Below are positions 27,736 to 37,919 of a stretch of 64,000 nt of DNA, piece by piece. Numbering within the stretch: position 1 is the stretch's first letter; every line of letters begins with the position of its first letter. This DNA is from JAHEJN01 sp963787285. GTDB taxonomy: Bacteria > Actinomycetota > Acidimicrobiia > Acidimicrobiales > JAHEJN01. A program made the translations under genes and the position numbers. Below the pieces are notes generated by a model. That model was not told the DNA's origin. It saw only the letters and a program-made list of their open reading frames with translations, and ran no database searches. The DNA is taken from the NCBI GenBank assembly GCA_963787285.1, contig CAWBCM010000013.1, positions 161,408 through 225,407 of the forward strand. The letters are read 5' to 3'.

Positions 27736-30700
27736 GTGCAGATTCGTCTTCTCGGCGGCGTCGATGCCGTCACCGACGACGGGGACCCGATCGACATCGG
27801 CCCCGCCAAGTGCCAAGCCCTGCTCGCCGCGCTCGCGCTCTCGGCGGGCTCGGCGTTGCCGGTCTCGCGTCTCGTCGAGCTGGTCTGGGGCCAGGACCCT
27901 CCCCGGACGGCCGAGAAGACGCTGCAGTCCTACGTCACCCGGCTTCGCAAGGGCCTCGGGCCGGACTCGATCGAGCGGACCGGGGCCGCCTACCGCCTGG
28001 TCGTCGACCCCGCATCGGTCGACGTCACACGATTCCAGCGCCACTTGGCAGCCCGCGACGTCGGCGCCGCCCTCCGGGAGTGGACGGGAACTCCACTTGC
28101 CGGGCTGGACGCGCCCGGGTTGACGGGAACCGTGGACGGGCTGTTGGAGCAGTGGTTCGGCGCAGTGGAGAGCGATCTCGCGCTGCTGGTCGATCGTGAC
28201 CCCGCCGAGGCCGTGGCCGTCCTGACCGAGCTGACGGCGCAGCATCCGTTCCGCGAAGGCCTCTGGGCGTTGCTGATGACCGCCCTGTACCGCGGCGGAC
28301 GCCAGGCCGATGCACTTGGCGCCTACCGGCGCGCCCGCGAGCACCTCATCGAGGAGCTGGGCGTTGAGCCCGGACCCCGCTTGCGTGAGCTCGAGGCGCT
28401 GATTCTGGGCCAAGATGACCGCCTCGACATCGCGCCGGCCTCGACCACCGCGCTCATGCCACCGACCGGCACCGTGACCTTCGGCTTCAGCGACATCGAG
28501 GGGTCCTCCCGGCTGTGGGCCGCACACCGGCAGGACATGGCCAGCGCCGTTGCCCGCCACGACGACATCGTGCGTGCCATCGCCGCCGACCACGACGGCT
28601 ACGTCTTCGCCACCGGTGGCGACTCGTTCGGCGTGGCATTCCACCGCGCCGGCGACGCCGCCGGATGGGCCGCCGACCTGCAACAGGCCATGGCCCGCGA
28701 GAGGTGGCCCGGCCACATCGAGCTGAGGGTCCGGATCGGCCTGCACACCGGTGAGGCCGAGGAGCGGGCCAACGACTACTTCGGGCCGGCGGTCAATGTG
28801 GCCGCACGGATCGCGGCCGCAGGGCACGGCGGCCAGACGCTGGTCTCGCCGGTGACGGCCGCGCTGGTCGACGGTCGCGGCCTACACGATCTCGGCACGT
28901 TCCGATTCGACGGCGTCGGTGCCGACCTGAACATCTTCCAGCTCGGCGACGGCGAGCACCCTCCGCTGCGTACCGACGAGACCCGTCGCGGGAACCTTCC
29001 TCGGCGAACGGGCCGCCTCTTCGGGCGCGATCGTGAGCTCGACGTCGTCGCCCAGACCATCGCCGCCAGCCCCATCGTCACCCTGGTCGGCCCCGGCGGC
29101 ATCGGCAAGACCAGGCTGGCGTTGGCCGCGGCCCGGATCGCCGAGGTCGACCTCCACGACGGGGCCTGGTTGGTCGAGCTGGCCGAGATCGCATCGTCGG
29201 CTGATGTCGCTCGGGCGCTCGCCGACCTGCTCGACGTGACCGAGAGCTCCGGCCACACGCTCACCGAGTCGATCGTCGCCCACCTCGAGCGCCGCCAGAC
29301 GCTGGTGCTGTTCGACAACTGCGAGCACGTCGTCGAGGGCGTCGCCAGTCTGGCACAGACGATGGCCAGCGGCTGCCCAGAGGTGAAGGTGCTGGCGACG
29401 TCTCGCGAGGGTCTCGGCGTGGCTGAGGAGCGACTCGTCGTCGTCGGCCCTCTCGACGCTGCGGGGCCGGCCGTCGAGCTGTTCGACGAGCGGGCTCGTT
29501 CCGCCGACTCTTCCTTCGATCTCGATGCCGATCGCCACGAGGTGGAGGAGATCTGCCGGCGTCTCGACGGCGTCCCGCTGGCCATCGAGCTCGCCGCATC
29601 CAGGGTTCGGAGCCTGTCGCCGGCCGACTTGGTCGCGCGCCTGGATGATCGGTTGCGCCTTCTCACCGGAGGCCGTCGGAGGAGTGTCGAGCGCCATCGG
29701 ACGCTGCGGGCGACGATCCAGTGGTCGTATGACCTGCTCACACCGCCCGAGCAAGTCCTGTTCCGGCGGCTGTCGAGCTTCGCGGGCTCGTTCGACCTCG
29801 CGGCGGCCGAAGCCGTCGCCGCCGACGACGAGCTGCCGGTCGAAGAGCTGAGCGGCCTTCTGGGCGACCTGGTCGGGCGGTCGATGGTTGTGGTCGAATC
29901 GGGCGCCTACGGCCGTCGGTTCCGTTTGCTGGAGACCATGCGGCAGTTCGCCGCCGAGCACCTCTCCGAGGCCGGCGCCAGCGATCGGACGGCAGCACGG
30001 CACGCCGGCTTCGTTCGCGACGAGGTCACGCGGCTCGGCGGGCTGCTCGTGAGTAACGACGAGATCGAAGGCGCGGCGCGACTGGCCGAGCTGTGGCCGA
30101 ACGTGCGCGCGGCTGTCCACTGGGCCTTGGCCGTCGAAGACCGTGACCTCACCACGGAGTTGCTGCGGCCGATCGCCCTCCAGATGTTCGTCCGCCGTGG
30201 CCTCGGCGAGATCGCCGACTGGACCGAGGGTCTGTTGGCGATCACGCCTCCCGACGACGAGGAGACCATTGCGACCGGTCTCCTGTGGGCGGCGATGCAC
30301 TACTCGATGACCCAGGACCGCGAGCACTTCCGTCAGCTCATCGAGGACAGCGGAGCCCCCGACCACCTTTTCGTTCGTTACGCCTACCTCGTCGGTGTCG
30401 AGGACGACGATTTCACGACGCTGGAGGTGGGCCCGCTCGTCGTCGCCGAGATGCGGCGGCTTGGTCAGGAGTCGTACGCCCGTGTGTTCGAGGTATTCAC
30501 GGCGGCCGCGTTGATGACGTCCGGTCAGTTCGCCGAGGCCCGGGCCAGACACGAAGCCCTGGCTGAGCTGTTCCGGGCCGAGGGCCCGCCCTCATTCCTC
30601 AATTGGACCCTCTACCTGCTCGGTGCGTCCGCGGCCTTCCAAGGGGACCATGAGCTGGCCGATCGCTACTGGGAGGAGTTGACTGCCATCGAATTGCCCC

Positions 30701-31111
30701 CGAGGACCAACTCGCCCAACGAGACGCTGTCGGCCCGAGCGGCGTTTCGGCAGGGACGCCGCCACGAGGCCTTCCGGATCCTTCGGAGCTACATCGACGA
30801 GCTGCTCGAGGTCGACAACATGGCCGGCACCGCAATCGTCGGCATCGAGTTCGTCAACATGATGACCGCCGTCGGTCGCCTGATCGATGCCGGTGTGATT
30901 CTCGGGCACCTCGACGCAACCGGACTGCTCGGCGTCGAGGGCCCGGGATTCAAGGTGCTCGTCACCGACGCAGTCTTGGTCGTGGGCGCTGACCCGGACG
31001 CGGCAGCGGCCCGGGAGCGACGCAGCCGCCCGCCGGCTGGACGAGCGCTCCGCGCTGTCTTACATGGGGCGTGTCCTCGGCGAGCTTGTCGACGGTGCCG
31101 CTCGGCAATGA
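27736..31111 (+). CDS. SARP regulator with class III cyclase domain and NTPase-TPR
   Basis: About 1125 residues. The GTG at 27736 follows GGAGAGG and starts VQIRLLGGVDAV; an ATG at 27679 is an alternative. Domains: winged helix (1-75), BTAD (about 80-225), class III nucleotide-cyclase-like domain (about 240-400; FSDIEGSSRLW and TGGDSFGVAF keep both metal aspartates, and NVAARIAAAGHGGQ the helix Asn/Arg), STAND NTPase with Walker A VGPGGIGKTR and LVLFDNCEHV, and TPR repeats. One extra base near 31015 shifts the last 30 codons; corrected, it ends LGELVDGAARQ at 31111. Whether it makes cAMP cannot be told. Divergent from the exporter genes. Confidence 0.88.
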
Positions 31112-31155
31112 CGAGGCCCGCCAAGTGACATGCTCGGTCCTGCCGCGCACCCGTT

Positions 31156-31206
31156 CATCCCTACTTTCTCCCGAGAGTAGGGATACCCAGCGGTAACCAG
31201 CGGACA
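31156..31206. repeat. Repeat C: hairpin plus GGTAACCAGCGG tail
   Basis: Second copy of repeat B (47 of 51 positions identical), 45 bases after the SARP-cyclase stop and 77 bases before attR. The hairpin is ATCCCTACT-CTC / GAG-AGTAGGGAT with a small bulge. Because it lies at a gene end it could act as a terminator, but the conserved 3' tail beyond the hairpin argues for protein binding or recombination. Confidence 0.65.
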
Positions 31207-31283
31207 GCACCGGTTAGCATTTCCGCAGGTCAGCAGGCATAAACGGCCACAGCCGGTCACCAGTGGACAACCCCAAATCAGAC

Positions 31284-31363
31284 CCACGACATCTTCGAAG
31301 GCACCGAGCAGATCCAGCAGCTGGTGATCAGCCGGGCGATCTCGGGGATGCGAATCGAGTAGC
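31284..31363. repeat. attR: right copy of 80-bp island boundary repeat
   Basis: Duplicate of the acyl-CoA dehydrogenase 3' end, 79 of 80 bases identical to 10838-10917 and including the stop codon, but with no gene in front of it. It is therefore a displaced gene end, as expected at the far border of an element integrated into the 3' end of a gene. The span between the two copies is 20,446 bases. Confidence 0.8.
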
Positions 31364-31473
31364 GCTGAGCTGCCGGTTTGGCTGATCAGCGGCCGACACG
31401 GACACTGCGCAGAGCCCGTCGTTTGACAATTGGCTCCAGCTTCGTGGCGCCTGATCTGTGCTGGCCACCGGAC

Positions 31474-32073
31474 GTGAAGCAGACTGACTTCGTGGGGGAC
31501 GACCTTTCCGTGCGACTGCTCGACGCAGTGGACCGGCACGGGCTGATCCTGGTGCACGATCAGGCGCTTCCGTCGCTGACGCAGGTGGCGGTGGGCGAAC
31601 CGGTGAGCGGCTCGTGGTGGAGTCACCCGCTGGCGAACCAGATCTACAACGCGCTCGGCGCGATCGAGCGTGACGTGTTGCGGGTGAAACTCGTCCGCAA
31701 GAAGGACACGTTGATCGCCCGGCACCTGTGGAGTGAGGTCTACGCCGTCGCCTCGTCAGGGAGTCCGTGGCAGCTGCGAGAACTGAGCTCCGCCGGTCGG
31801 GAATTGCTCGACGAGATCGACGGTTCCGTCGACCCAGTGGTCGTCGCGTCGGCGCAGCGCACGACTGCTCGTGCGCTGGCGCTGCGTCTGCTGGTTCACG
31901 TCGACGAGGTGCATACCGCAGCGGGACATCACGTCAAGGCGTACCGGTCGTGGGACAGTTGGAGTCGAGAATCCGAGGTGGGCACGGTCGCGCTCGACGA
32001 CGCCATTGCGACGATCGAGAGTGTCGTCGCAGCCTGGCCGAACACAGGTGCACGACGCCTGCTCCCCTGGTGA
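31474..32073 (+). CDS. Conserved hypothetical protein beyond island end
   Basis: 199 residues from a GTG at 31474; the frame also contains an ATG at 31378, which lies in the att-flanking sequence. Mainly helical, with WWSHPLANQIYNALGAIERD, VLRVKLVRKKDTLIARHLWS and a C-terminal region AGHHVKAYRSWDSWSRE. The conserved WWSHP, K-x-x-L-I-x-R-x-L-W pattern recurs in actinobacterial proteins of unknown function. I cannot assign a role. It may be the original chromosomal neighbour of the acyl-CoA dehydrogenase gene. Confidence 0.65.
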   Translation: MKQTDFVGDDLSVRLLDAVDRHGLILVHDQALPSLTQVAVGEPVSGSWWSHPLANQIYNALGAIERDVLRVKLVRKKDTLIARHLWSEVYAVASSGSPWQLRELSSAGRELLDEIDGSVDPVVVASAQRTTARALALRLLVHVDEVHTAAGHHVKAYRSWDSWSRESEVGTVALDDAIATIESVVAAWPNTGARRLLPW

Positions 32074-32113
32074 GCAGAACAGCCCGACCGCGCTCAATGA
32101 GCCACGCGATGCT

Positions 32114-32400
32114 GCCTGCTCGTACTTGCGCACTGCGAGCGGAGCGAACACGGCGATGATGATCACCACCCAGCCGAGCGAGTAGAGCGCGGCGTGCTCG
32201 AGTGGCCATGCCGTGGGCTCCGGCGTTCCCTCCGGGATGTTCCCGAAGTGCTCACGGGCCGCCTGGGCCACGGCTGACACCGGGTTCCACTCGGCGAAGA
32301 CGCGTAGCGGGGTTGGGAAGTCGTCGGTCGGTACGAAGGTGTTGGCGATGAAGGTCAGCGGGGAGATCACCAGCGACGAGGCGTTGTTGATCGGTTCCAC
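32114..32400 (-). pseudogene. Duplicated 3' fragment of ABC permease
   Basis: A 287-bp direct repeat of 25730-26016, differing at three positions and without indels. It encodes only the last 95 residues of the DrrB-like permease and has no start. The near identity implies a recent duplication or an assembly artefact. It lies 750 bp outside attR, so it was not created by simple island integration. Confidence 0.85.
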
Positions 32401-32432
32401 CGCCTCGCCGCCCGAGGCGCTTTCCCGCGTGC

Positions 32433-32792
32433 CTACGTCGTTGCTCGACGGCTCTGGAGGACACAGAACTCGTTGCCCTCCGGATCGGCCAACACCACCC
32501 ACGGAACGTCGCCTTGCCCAACGTCAAGACGAGACGCTCCGAGCGCGATGAGTCGGTCAACCTCGGCGGCCTGATCGTCAGGACGAAGATCGATGTGCAG
32601 ACGGTTCTTGCCCTGCTTGGGTTCATCGACGGCCAAGAACAAGATCCCTGGAAGACGATCTGGCCGTGGCTGAATCTCAAAGACCGGTGGGTCGTCGTCG
32701 ACGACGACCCACCCGAGCGCTTCGCACCACCACCGACCCAGCGCACCCGGGTCAGGCGTGGCGACAACGACTTGCTCCCACTCAAGGCCCAT
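32433..32792 (-). CDS. VOC family (glyoxalase-like) protein
   Basis: 119 residues from the ATG at 32792, the first Met with homology. Two beta-alpha-beta-beta-beta units are visible: VVVATPDPGALGRWWCEALG with WVVVDDDPPVFEIQPRPD, then LPGILFLAVDEPKQGKNRLH, RLIALGASRLDVGQGDVPWV and the end LADPEGNEFCVLQ. This subgroup binds or modifies small molecules and often gives antibiotic tolerance; the activity is unknown. The metal-ligand pattern (H in NRLHIDLR, E in GNEFCVL) is partly kept. Confidence 0.85.
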   Translation of the reverse strand: MGLEWEQVVVATPDPGALGRWWCEALGWVVVDDDPPVFEIQPRPDRLPGILFLAVDEPKQGKNRLHIDLRPDDQAAEVDRLIALGASRLDVGQGDVPWVVLADPEGNEFCVLQSRRATT

Positions 32793-33380
32793 GGCACGAC
32801 GATAGACGCAGCGCTCCCGGGCTGCCTGACCATCACGCCGAGCCATCCCGAGCGGCATCTGACATAGCGGCACGTCGGGAGTTGCCAACGCGGCGGACCA
32901 TGACGAGGAGCGGAATGTCGGCGATATCGGATGCCCCCTCGGCCGAGGCTGCGGCAATGGTCGCCGTGAGACGCATGTGAGTCACCTCATTCGCCACCGG
33001 TCCGCATTTGGTGGCCGACGGTCACATCGGTCACCAAGCGCGCTGTCGATATTGCGCGCCGCGAGCCGACGGGAGCGACCTTGCCGGCGTGTCCGCCGCG
33101 TTCGAAGAGCGTGTGCGCAGCTGCGCGGCCCCACCTTGGTCGAAATCGCTCGGCTTCGTGACCTTGAGCACTCAGTTTGGGCTAGCTATAGTCAGAGGAA
33201 ATGGCTGGCGGCGATTCGGAACACCGTCTCAGGCGTCTTGCCGGACACGCTGGGGCATCCGAAAGGGCAGTTCGTGAGTCGGATGAGGTGATCTCGACGA
33301 GTCAAGTACGCCGAGCGACGATCGCGGTGTCCTCCTCATCGCCGGCTTCGGTATCGGCAGGCAGAGGGTGAGAGGGAGAC
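32793..33380. other. Gene-free stretch with attL-like arm copy
   Basis: At 33019-33038 lies CGGTCACATCGGTCACCAAG, which matches 10941-10960 beside attL at 19 of 20 bases; similarity extends upstream over a TTTGGTGG stretch. No protein gene is convincing. A 57-codon frame at 33200 (ATG GCT GGC...) has no natural composition. Confidence 0.4.
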
Positions 33381-33683
33381 ATGCTGGAACGACTGACGCA
33401 GCGGACACTGGTGCTGACCGCCGCGGTGTTCTGCATCGCAGGCATCGTCGAGGGCATCCGGATCGACCGCCCGAGTGTCGCCGTGCTCTTCGCTCTCGTG
33501 CTCGGCGTGGGCAGCGTCATCGCCCGTGACAAGGCCACGCAGCGACCGATCCGGGTCCGACCGGATCTGCGTGAGTGGCTCGACGACACCGCGTCGGTCA
33601 CCGGCGACTCGATCGAGGAGCTGAGCAACGCGGCGCTGAGCAGCTACCGGGCCGAGCTCTCCGGGTCCCGCGATGCCCGCTGA
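33381..33683 (+). CDS. Small protein: TM helices plus ribbon-helix-helix-like tail
   Basis: 100 residues, ATG preceded by GAGAGGGAGAC. Two hydrophobic segments (VLTAAVFCIAGIVEGI and SVAVLFALVLGVGSVIA) are followed by a basic linker and a tail (IRVRPDLREWLDDTASVTGD, SIEELSNAALSSYRAEL) with the beta-helix-helix pattern of Arc/MetJ-type DNA-binding antitoxins. A membrane-tethered ribbon-helix-helix protein would be unusual. It overlaps the next start by 11 bases, so the two are probably co-translated. Confidence 0.65.
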   Translation: MLERLTQRTLVLTAAVFCIAGIVEGIRIDRPSVAVLFALVLGVGSVIARDKATQRPIRVRPDLREWLDDTASVTGDSIEELSNAALSSYRAELSGSRDAR

Positions 33684-36260
33684 CCCGAATCTGGTCGCCC
33701 GTGTCGACGGCAGCGGGCTCGCAAACGAGCGCGCGGGCGGGAAGGGTTCGTCCCTCGACGTCCTCGTGTCCCTGGGCGCCAGGGTTCCCGAGACGAGCAT
33801 CGTCACGACGGCGGCCTACCGGCTGTTCGCATCGGAGCCTTCGATCGCCGCGTTGCTCGAAGAGCTCCGGACGGGCGAGCTGCCGCTGCCGCAGGATCAC
33901 GAACGCGAGCAACAGCGCGTCGACGACGCGTTCCTCTCCGTGGAGTTGCCGGAACCGATCGTCGAGGCGATCGCTGCGTTCGGACCGCCGATCGGTGGCG
34001 AAGCGACGGTCGCCGTCCGTTCCTCGGCGACTGCGGAGGACATGGCATCGGCGTCGTTCGCCGGCCAGTACCGCTCCCTGCTGGACGTGGGTCCCGACGA
34101 CCTGAGTAGGGCGGTCCGGCTGGTCTGGGCGTCGCTATGGCACCCTGCGCCGAGGAGCTACCGGCGATTCCGGAACGTCCCAGAGGACGATCTCTCCATG
34201 GCCGTCGTCCTGATGACGATGCTCGACCCGTCGCATGCGGGGGTGATCTTCACCAGCGATCCAGGTGGTTCACCGGATCATCTGCGGATCGAGATCGTCG
34301 AGGGCCTCGGCGAAGCGCTCGTGTCGGGCGAAGCCACACCCGAGGCCTTCGTGGTCCCCCACGACGAGAGCGTCGAGCGGCTCGCGGAGGTCAGACCAGT
34401 CTTCGGTGAGGTGGTGGCCGAGGCGCTGCGCATCGAGCGCGAGCTCGGCTCGCCGCAAGACATCGAGTGGGCCGTCGACCACGACGAGCTCTACCTGGTC
34501 CAGGCTCGCCCGATCACGACCGAGTCGATCGAAGTCGGAACCGACGACGGGTTCGACGTCAACGTCGAACCAATGGCGAGCTTCACGACCGCGGGCATAG
34601 GGGAGTCCCTGCCCGGCGTGGTGCCGCCGCTCGACTGGACGGTGAACTCCTGGACCCTCGAGAACGGGTTCCGGGGGCTCTTCCACCGTCTCGGTGGGTG
34701 CCCGGACGGGCTCGCCGGGCCCCATGCCCTCATCGGTCGCTTCCGGGGACGCGCCGCGCTCAACCTCGACCGGATGCTGCAGGCCGCAAGCACCATCCCC
34801 GGAGCGTCGCCGGAGGAGCTCGAGCACCAGTACTTCGGTGAGGCCGTGCGGTCCGAGGACGCACCGCCCGCTCCGACCCCACCGAAGGCCGGTGCTGCCC
34901 AGGGCTTGCGCACGCTGCGCGCTCGGCAGACGGCGGCCCAGGAGTCCGAGGTCGTCACGCTCGCCGTGGACCGACTCCTCGACATCGAACCCGAGCTCCG
35001 CCTCCTCGAAGATGACGGCCTGCTCGCCTACCGGTCGCGCCTGCTGCATCTCGCCACCCGGGTGGTGACCGCAGAGGTCGCGATCGCGGCCATGGCCACG
35101 GCCAGCTACCGCAGCATCGAGGTGTTCCTCAGCAAGCAGCTCGGTGACGCCGAGGCCAGCCGAGCGGCGCAGCTCATGACCTCGGGGACCGGTGGGACGC
35201 GCCGGGCATTGATCGCACTGGCATTGAGTGACCTCGTGGAGGAGTCACAGGCGAGCCCGGAGCTCCGCGAGGCCACGAGCAACGACGTCTGGTCCGAGGC
35301 CCAGTTAGCGCTCGTCCGCTTCCCGAGCGGTCGTGGCTTCATCGAGCACTTCGGCGAGGCACTTCGTCGCGCCGGGTCGACGTCCTACTTCGGCGGTCCG
35401 ACCTGGGCCGAGGTGCCCGACCTCGCGTGGCTCACGTTCCGTCACGAGGTCATCGCGCCCCCCCACGACGACGACGCCGAGCGACGTGCCGCACGCGACG
35501 AGATCGAAGACCGACTCACACGGAGCTCGGACTGGTCCTACACCCGATGGAACAGCGGTCAGCTCTTCGACATCCGTCGGCGGTTCTTCCGCCGCGAGTC
35601 CGCCGACGCGGCCGAGTTCCTCGATCGGCGCGAGCGCACGAAGGCCGCGATGTTGAAGCTCGGCGGAGCCCTCCGCCGGCTCAACCTCGAGTTCGGAGCA
35701 CGGCTGGTGGAGTCCGGTCGGCTCGACGACCCCGAGGACGTCCGCTTCCTCTCGAACGCCGAGCTCGTGGCGCAGATGGCTGGTGGCGGCCCGACCACCG
35801 ACGTCGTGGCGATCCGCCGGCGACGCCTCGACGAGGCCGAGCTCGATGGTCCGCTCCCCCGGGTGTTCGAAGGGACGCCGGACGCTGCCGAAGCGGCGAA
35901 GATCGAGGGCGTCCGGGTCGAGGGGTGGGGCGCCAGCCCGGGACGTTACGAGGGCCCGGCCCGGGTCGTCCGTTCGGTCAGCGCCAGCTCTCTCCGCCGA
36001 GGCGATGTCCTGGTCGCCCGCTCGACCGATGCGTCCTGGGCGCCGTTGTTCCTGCTCGCCGGCGCCATCGTGGTGGAGGACGGCGGCCCGCTCTCACACG
36101 CTGCGATCGTCGCCCGTGAGCTCGGCATGCCGGCCGTGCTCAACGTTCCCGGCATCATGGACCGGATCGAGTCGGAGCCCGAGGAGGTGGCGCTCCGCGT
36201 CGACGGGACCAGAGGTGAGGTGATCATTCACGAGCCGGCGGTCGCCGGGGAGATCGACCT
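33673..36260 (+). CDS. PEP-synthase/rifampin-phosphotransferase-like enzyme, 3' end fused
   Basis: About 860 residues before the join. N-terminal ATP-grasp domain (GGKGSSLDVLVSLGARVPET; VAVRSSATAEDMASASFAGQ), a long helical middle, and a C-terminal swivelling domain with the phosphorylated His in EDGGPLSHAAIVARELGMPA. Domain order and length fit rifampin phosphotransferase and PEP-synthase-like proteins, which move a phosphate from ATP through His to an acceptor. The natural end should fall near DGTRGEVIIHEP, so little is lost. After about 36240 the frame passes without a stop into aldolase sequence, which is not part of this protein. Acceptor unknown. Confidence 0.85.
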
Positions 36261-36295
36261 CCGCGATCCGGTGCCGTTGCGGGACCAGGCGCGCA
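36240..36295. other. Join between actinobacterial and betaproteobacterial sequence
   Basis: Codons to about 36235 belong to the phosphotransferase C-terminus; from about 36290 (RKVVDMAHKLGVTVEGELG) they belong to class II aldolase at roughly residue 120 of 354. The frame happens to stay open across the join. Gene content, order and neighbours change completely here. Confidence 0.85.
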
Positions 36296-36981
36296 AGGTG
36301 GTCGACATGGCGCACAAGCTCGGCGTCACGGTCGAGGGCGAACTCGGCTGCCTGGGTTCGCTGGAAACCATGCGCGGCGACAAGGAAGACGGCCATGGCA
36401 CCGAGTCGACGATGACACGCGAGCAATTGCTGACCGACCCCGAGCAGGCGGCGGACTTCGTCAAGAAGACCCAGCTCGACGCGTTGGCGATCGCCATCGG
36501 CACCAGCCACGGCGCCTACAAGTTCACCCGCAAGCCCACCGGCGACATCCTGGCCATCGACCGCATCAAGGACATCCACAAGCGCATCCCGAACACGCAC
36601 CTGGTGATGCACGGCAGCTCGAGCGTGCCGCAGGACCTGCTGGCCGTGATCCGCGAGTTCGGCGGCGACATGAAGGAGACCTACGGCGTGCCGGTCGAAG
36701 AGATCCAGGAGGCCATCAAGCACGGCGTGCGCAAGATCAACATCGACACCGATGTGCGCCTGGCCATGACCGCGGCGATCCGCAAGTACCTGTTCGAGAA
36801 CCCGAGCAAGTTCGATCCGCGCGACTACCTCAAGCCCGCGCGCGAGGCCGCGAAGGGCATCTGCAAGCAGCGCTACCAGCAGTTCGGCTGCGAAGGCCAG
36901 GCCGCCAAGATCAAGCCCCAGACCTTGTCGGCGGTGGCGCAGCGCTACGCCAGCGGGGCCCTGGCGCAGACCGTCGTCTGA
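36285..36981 (+). CDS. fba: Fructose-bisphosphate aldolase class II, N-terminus missing
   Basis: The last 230 or so residues of a class II (zinc) aldolase that splits fructose-1,6-bisphosphate. Visible: GVTVEGELGCLGSLE, LAIAIGTSHGAYKF with a zinc His, LVMHGSSSVPQDLLAVIREF, and GVRKINIDTDVRLAMTAAIR binding substrate phosphate. The C-terminus CEGQAAKIKPQTLSAVAQRY is typical of Burkholderiales. About 120 N-terminal residues, with the first metal ligands, are absent because the contig switches source here. Its stop overlaps the purC ATG by one base. Confidence 0.9.
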
Positions 36982-37918
36982 TGGCGGCATCGCCGCAGTC
37001 GTCGCTGCGCTCGCAGCCGCAGCTGCAGAGCAGCTTGCGGTCGCTTCCATTGGTCGCGCGGGGCAAGGTGCGCGACAACTACGCCGTCGGTGAGGATCGC
37101 CTGCTGATGGTCGCCAGCGACCGCCTGAGCGCGTTCGACGTCGTGATGGGCGAGCCGATCCCGGGCAAGGGCGAATTGCTCACGCGCATGGCGCTGTTCT
37201 GGTTCGAACGCCTGGCCCATGTCGTGCCGAATCACCTCACCGGCGACGACCCCGAAAGCGTCGTCACGGCGGACGAGCGCGCGCAGGTGCGCGGCCGCTC
37301 GATGCTGGTCAAGCGCCTCAAGCCCCTGCCGGTCGAGGCCGTGGTGCGCGGCTACCTGGCCGGCAGCGGCTGGAAGGAGTACCAGGTCAGCGGCGAGGTC
37401 TGCGGCGTCAAGCTGCCGCCGGGCCTGCGCAACGCGGGCAAGCTGCCGGCAGCCGATCTTCACGCCGGCGACCAAGGCCGAGATGGGCGAGCATGACGAG
37501 AACATCCCATTCGAACGCATGGCGCAGATCGTCGGCGCAGACGTTGCGCGCGCAGGTGCGCGAGGTCTCGATCCGCCTGTACGACGAAGCGGCTGCGTTC
37601 GCGCTCACCAAGGGCATCATCATCGCCGACACCAAGTTCGAGTTCGGCCTCGATGCCGACGGCACGCTGACCCTGATGGACGAGGTGCTGACGCCCGACT
37701 CGTCGCGCTACTGGCCGCTCGAGGGCTACGCGCAGGCCCTGGCCGAGGGCCGCAATCCGCCGAGCTACGACAAGCAGTTCGTGCGCGACTGGCTCGAGAG
37801 TGCGCGCGTCGACGGCGCGCCGTGGAACAAGCGCGCGCCGGCGCCCTCGTTGCCGGCCGATGTCGTGGCCCACACCGCGGCCAAGTATCGCGAAGCGCTG
37901 ACGCGGCTCACTGGTTGA
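36981..37918 (+). CDS. purC: SAICAR synthase, frame-disrupted
   Basis: Phosphoribosylaminoimidazole-succinocarboxamide synthase of purine biosynthesis, joining CAIR and aspartate. Landmarks: ARGKVRDNYAVGEDRLLMVA, SDRLSAFDVVMGEPIPGKGE, VEAVVRGYLAGSGWKEY, then after one frame change TPATKAEMGEHDENIPFERM, then after a second DTKFEFGLDADGTLTLMDEV and SRYWPLEGY. The shifts are near 37455 (LPA|PIF) and 37552 (VAR|QVRE); each looks like one added base. The protein is otherwise full length at about 312 residues. It sits in the classic Burkholderiales order fba-purC-...-purE-purK. Confidence 0.93.
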
Positions 37919-37919
37919 C

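Larger units (their letters stand above)
31112..31473. other. Island right-end region
   Basis: Holds repeat C, a GGTCACCAGTGGACAAC motif near 31256 that resembles the GGTCACCAGCTGTGGATAAC motif by attL, attR itself, and after attR a stretch (CTGCCGGTTTGGCTGATCAGCGG) that parallels the sequence following attL. No gene. Confidence 0.5.

Noticed and set aside
28882..30552. 556-codon minus-strand frame inside the SARP-cyclase gene
   Set aside because: Shadow of a coding region with strong domain support on the other strand; composition is Arg/Gln/Gly-rich.
33673..36981. A genuine phosphotransferase-aldolase fusion enzyme
   Set aside because: The aldolase part lacks its first metal ligands and gene neighbourhoods on the two sides belong to different phyla, so a join artefact explains it better.
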